Shown: positions 32,657 to 33,299 of the stretch, in pieces
Layout: each line of letters begins with the position of its first letter
Position numbering within the stretch: the stretch's first letter is position 1
Source: Deltaproteobacteria bacterium
GTDB lineage: Bacteria; Desulfobacterota; Binatia; UTPRO1
Assembly (NCBI GenBank): GCA_029262315.1
Contig: JAJCZP010000182.1
Location: 1 to 33,299 of the forward strand
Length of the DNA: 33,299 nt
Direction of reading: 5' to 3'
Made by a program: the position numbers and the translations under genes
The notes under the pieces: generated by a model
What the model was told of the DNA's origin: nothing
Seen by the model: the letters and a program-made list of their open reading frames with translations, nothing else
Database searches by the model: none

Positions 32657-33299
32657 ATGACTGACTCCTCCTCCTACCCGCCACCGAAAGTCTGGAAATG
32701 GGATGCTGAGAGTGGCGGGCGTTTCGCCAACATCAATCGGCCGATCGCCGGGGCGACCCATGAAAAAGAGTTGCCGGTGGGCGAGCACCCTCTGCAGGTC
32801 TACTCGCTCGCGACGCCAAACGGCGTGAAGGTCACGGTCCTCCTGGAAGAACTGTTGGCACTCGGCAAGCAGGGCGCCGAGTACGACGCGTACTTCATCA
32901 ATATAGGCACTGGCGATCAGTTTGGCAGTGACTTTGTCGCGGCCAATCCCAATTCCAAGATCCCCGCCCTGGTCGATCACAGCACTGCGCCGCCCACCCG
33001 CGTATTCGAATCGGGCGCGATCCTCATCTACCTGGCGGAGAAGTTCGATGCGTTTCTCCCCAAAGAGCCATCGGCGCGGGCGGAGTGCATGTCCTGGCTC
33101 TTCTGGCAGATGGGCAGCGCCCCGTATCTGGGTGGGGGCTTCGGCCATTTCTACGCCTACGCCCCCGAGAAATTCGAGTACCCGATCAATCGCTTCGCCA
33201 TGGAGGTGAAGCGCCAACTCGATGTGTTGGATCGCAACCTCGCCGATCGGAAGTATCTCGGCGGCGACGAATACACGATCGCCGACATCTCGACCTACC
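32657..33299 (+). CDS. yghU: YghU-type glutathione S-transferase / disulfide-bond oxidoreductase (3' end cut)
   Basis: The first 214 residues are present and the window ends before the stop. The sequence follows E. coli YghU closely: a pre-domain extension (PPKVWKWDAESGG, FANINRPIAG, THEKELPVGEHPLQVYSL), a thioredoxin-like domain with TPNGVKVTVLLEELLALG, the NPNSKIPALVDH and FESGAILIYLAEKF glutathione-binding segments, and the helical domain with WLFWQMGSAPYLGGGFGHFY and GGDEYTIADIS. YghU proteins bind two glutathiones and reduce disulfides and organic peroxides. ATG 32657 is preceded by GAAAGG. The full length should be about 280-290 residues. Confidence 0.9.
   Translation, partial: MTDSSSYPPPKVWKWDAESGGRFANINRPIAGATHEKELPVGEHPLQVYSLATPNGVKVTVLLEELLALGKQGAEYDAYFINIGTGDQFGSDFVAANPNSKIPALVDHSTAPPTRVFESGAILIYLAEKFDAFLPKEPSARAECMSWLFWQMGSAPYLGGGFGHFYAYAPEKFEYPINRFAMEVKRQLDVLDRNLADRKYLGGDEYTIADISTY

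Overview
The window is GC-rich, densely coded bacterial DNA with no rRNA, tRNA, phage or intact insertion sequence. Its contents are a UGA-decoded selenoprotein of the glycine-reductase B family, several MMPL/RND lipid-type transporters, an MMPL / LolA-like / DUF1302 operon, DUF3604, and secreted proteins with thrombospondin-3 and Calx-beta modules. This mix fits a Gram-negative of the deltaproteobacterial sphere (Binatota-, Myxococcota- or Desulfobacterota-like). That placement is an inference from gene content; there is no phylogenetic marker here.

Left part (1-11.5 kb), nearly all on the minus strand. It runs from an MMPL permease (9110-11548) through an MMPL permease fused to a cyclic-nucleotide-binding domain (6286-9045) and a GNAT acetyltransferase to a short selenoprotein with an in-frame UGA and a SECIS-like hairpin (4811-5617). 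Next comes a rearranged stretch: a 159-bp orphan fragment of an MMPL C-terminus and two abutting hairpins. It ends in a tightly overlapping ABC / HlyD / TolC efflux trio (156-4535) whose ABC ATPase has lost most catalytic motifs. A DUF486-like gene is cut by the left edge.

Middle (11.8-20.6 kb). A divergent pair encodes a membrane-anchored parvulin isomerase and a HupE/UreJ membrane protein. A DUF3604 secreted metal-dependent protein faces them. A plus-strand operon follows: MMPL permease, LolA-like periplasmic protein and DUF1302 outer-membrane barrel. Together these three could form a trans-envelope lipid route. The MMPL permease here is a paralogue of the one at 9110-11548.

Right part (20.7-33.3 kb). 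A 1311-residue secreted beta-helix protein carries 351-bp tandem repeats, two Calx-beta domains and an unnamed C-terminal module. A co-directional minus-strand group follows: a regulator-like alpha/beta-hydrolase, an OsmC protein, a secreted Cys-rich protein and a methyltransferase. An unusually well-conserved 59-bp upstream element with a dyad is shared by the OsmC gene and the beta-helix gene, which suggests co-regulation. A matrixin-like metalloprotease (28776-30662) ends in the same C-terminal module as the beta-helix protein. Last come a secreted protein with an internal duplication, a Dabb protein, and a YghU-type glutathione transferase cut by the right edge.

The strongest leads are the selenoprotein, the paired 59-bp element, the shared C-terminal module, the degenerate ABC ATPase beside a rearrangement scar, and the mutually exclusive hairpins ahead of the Cys-rich gene.
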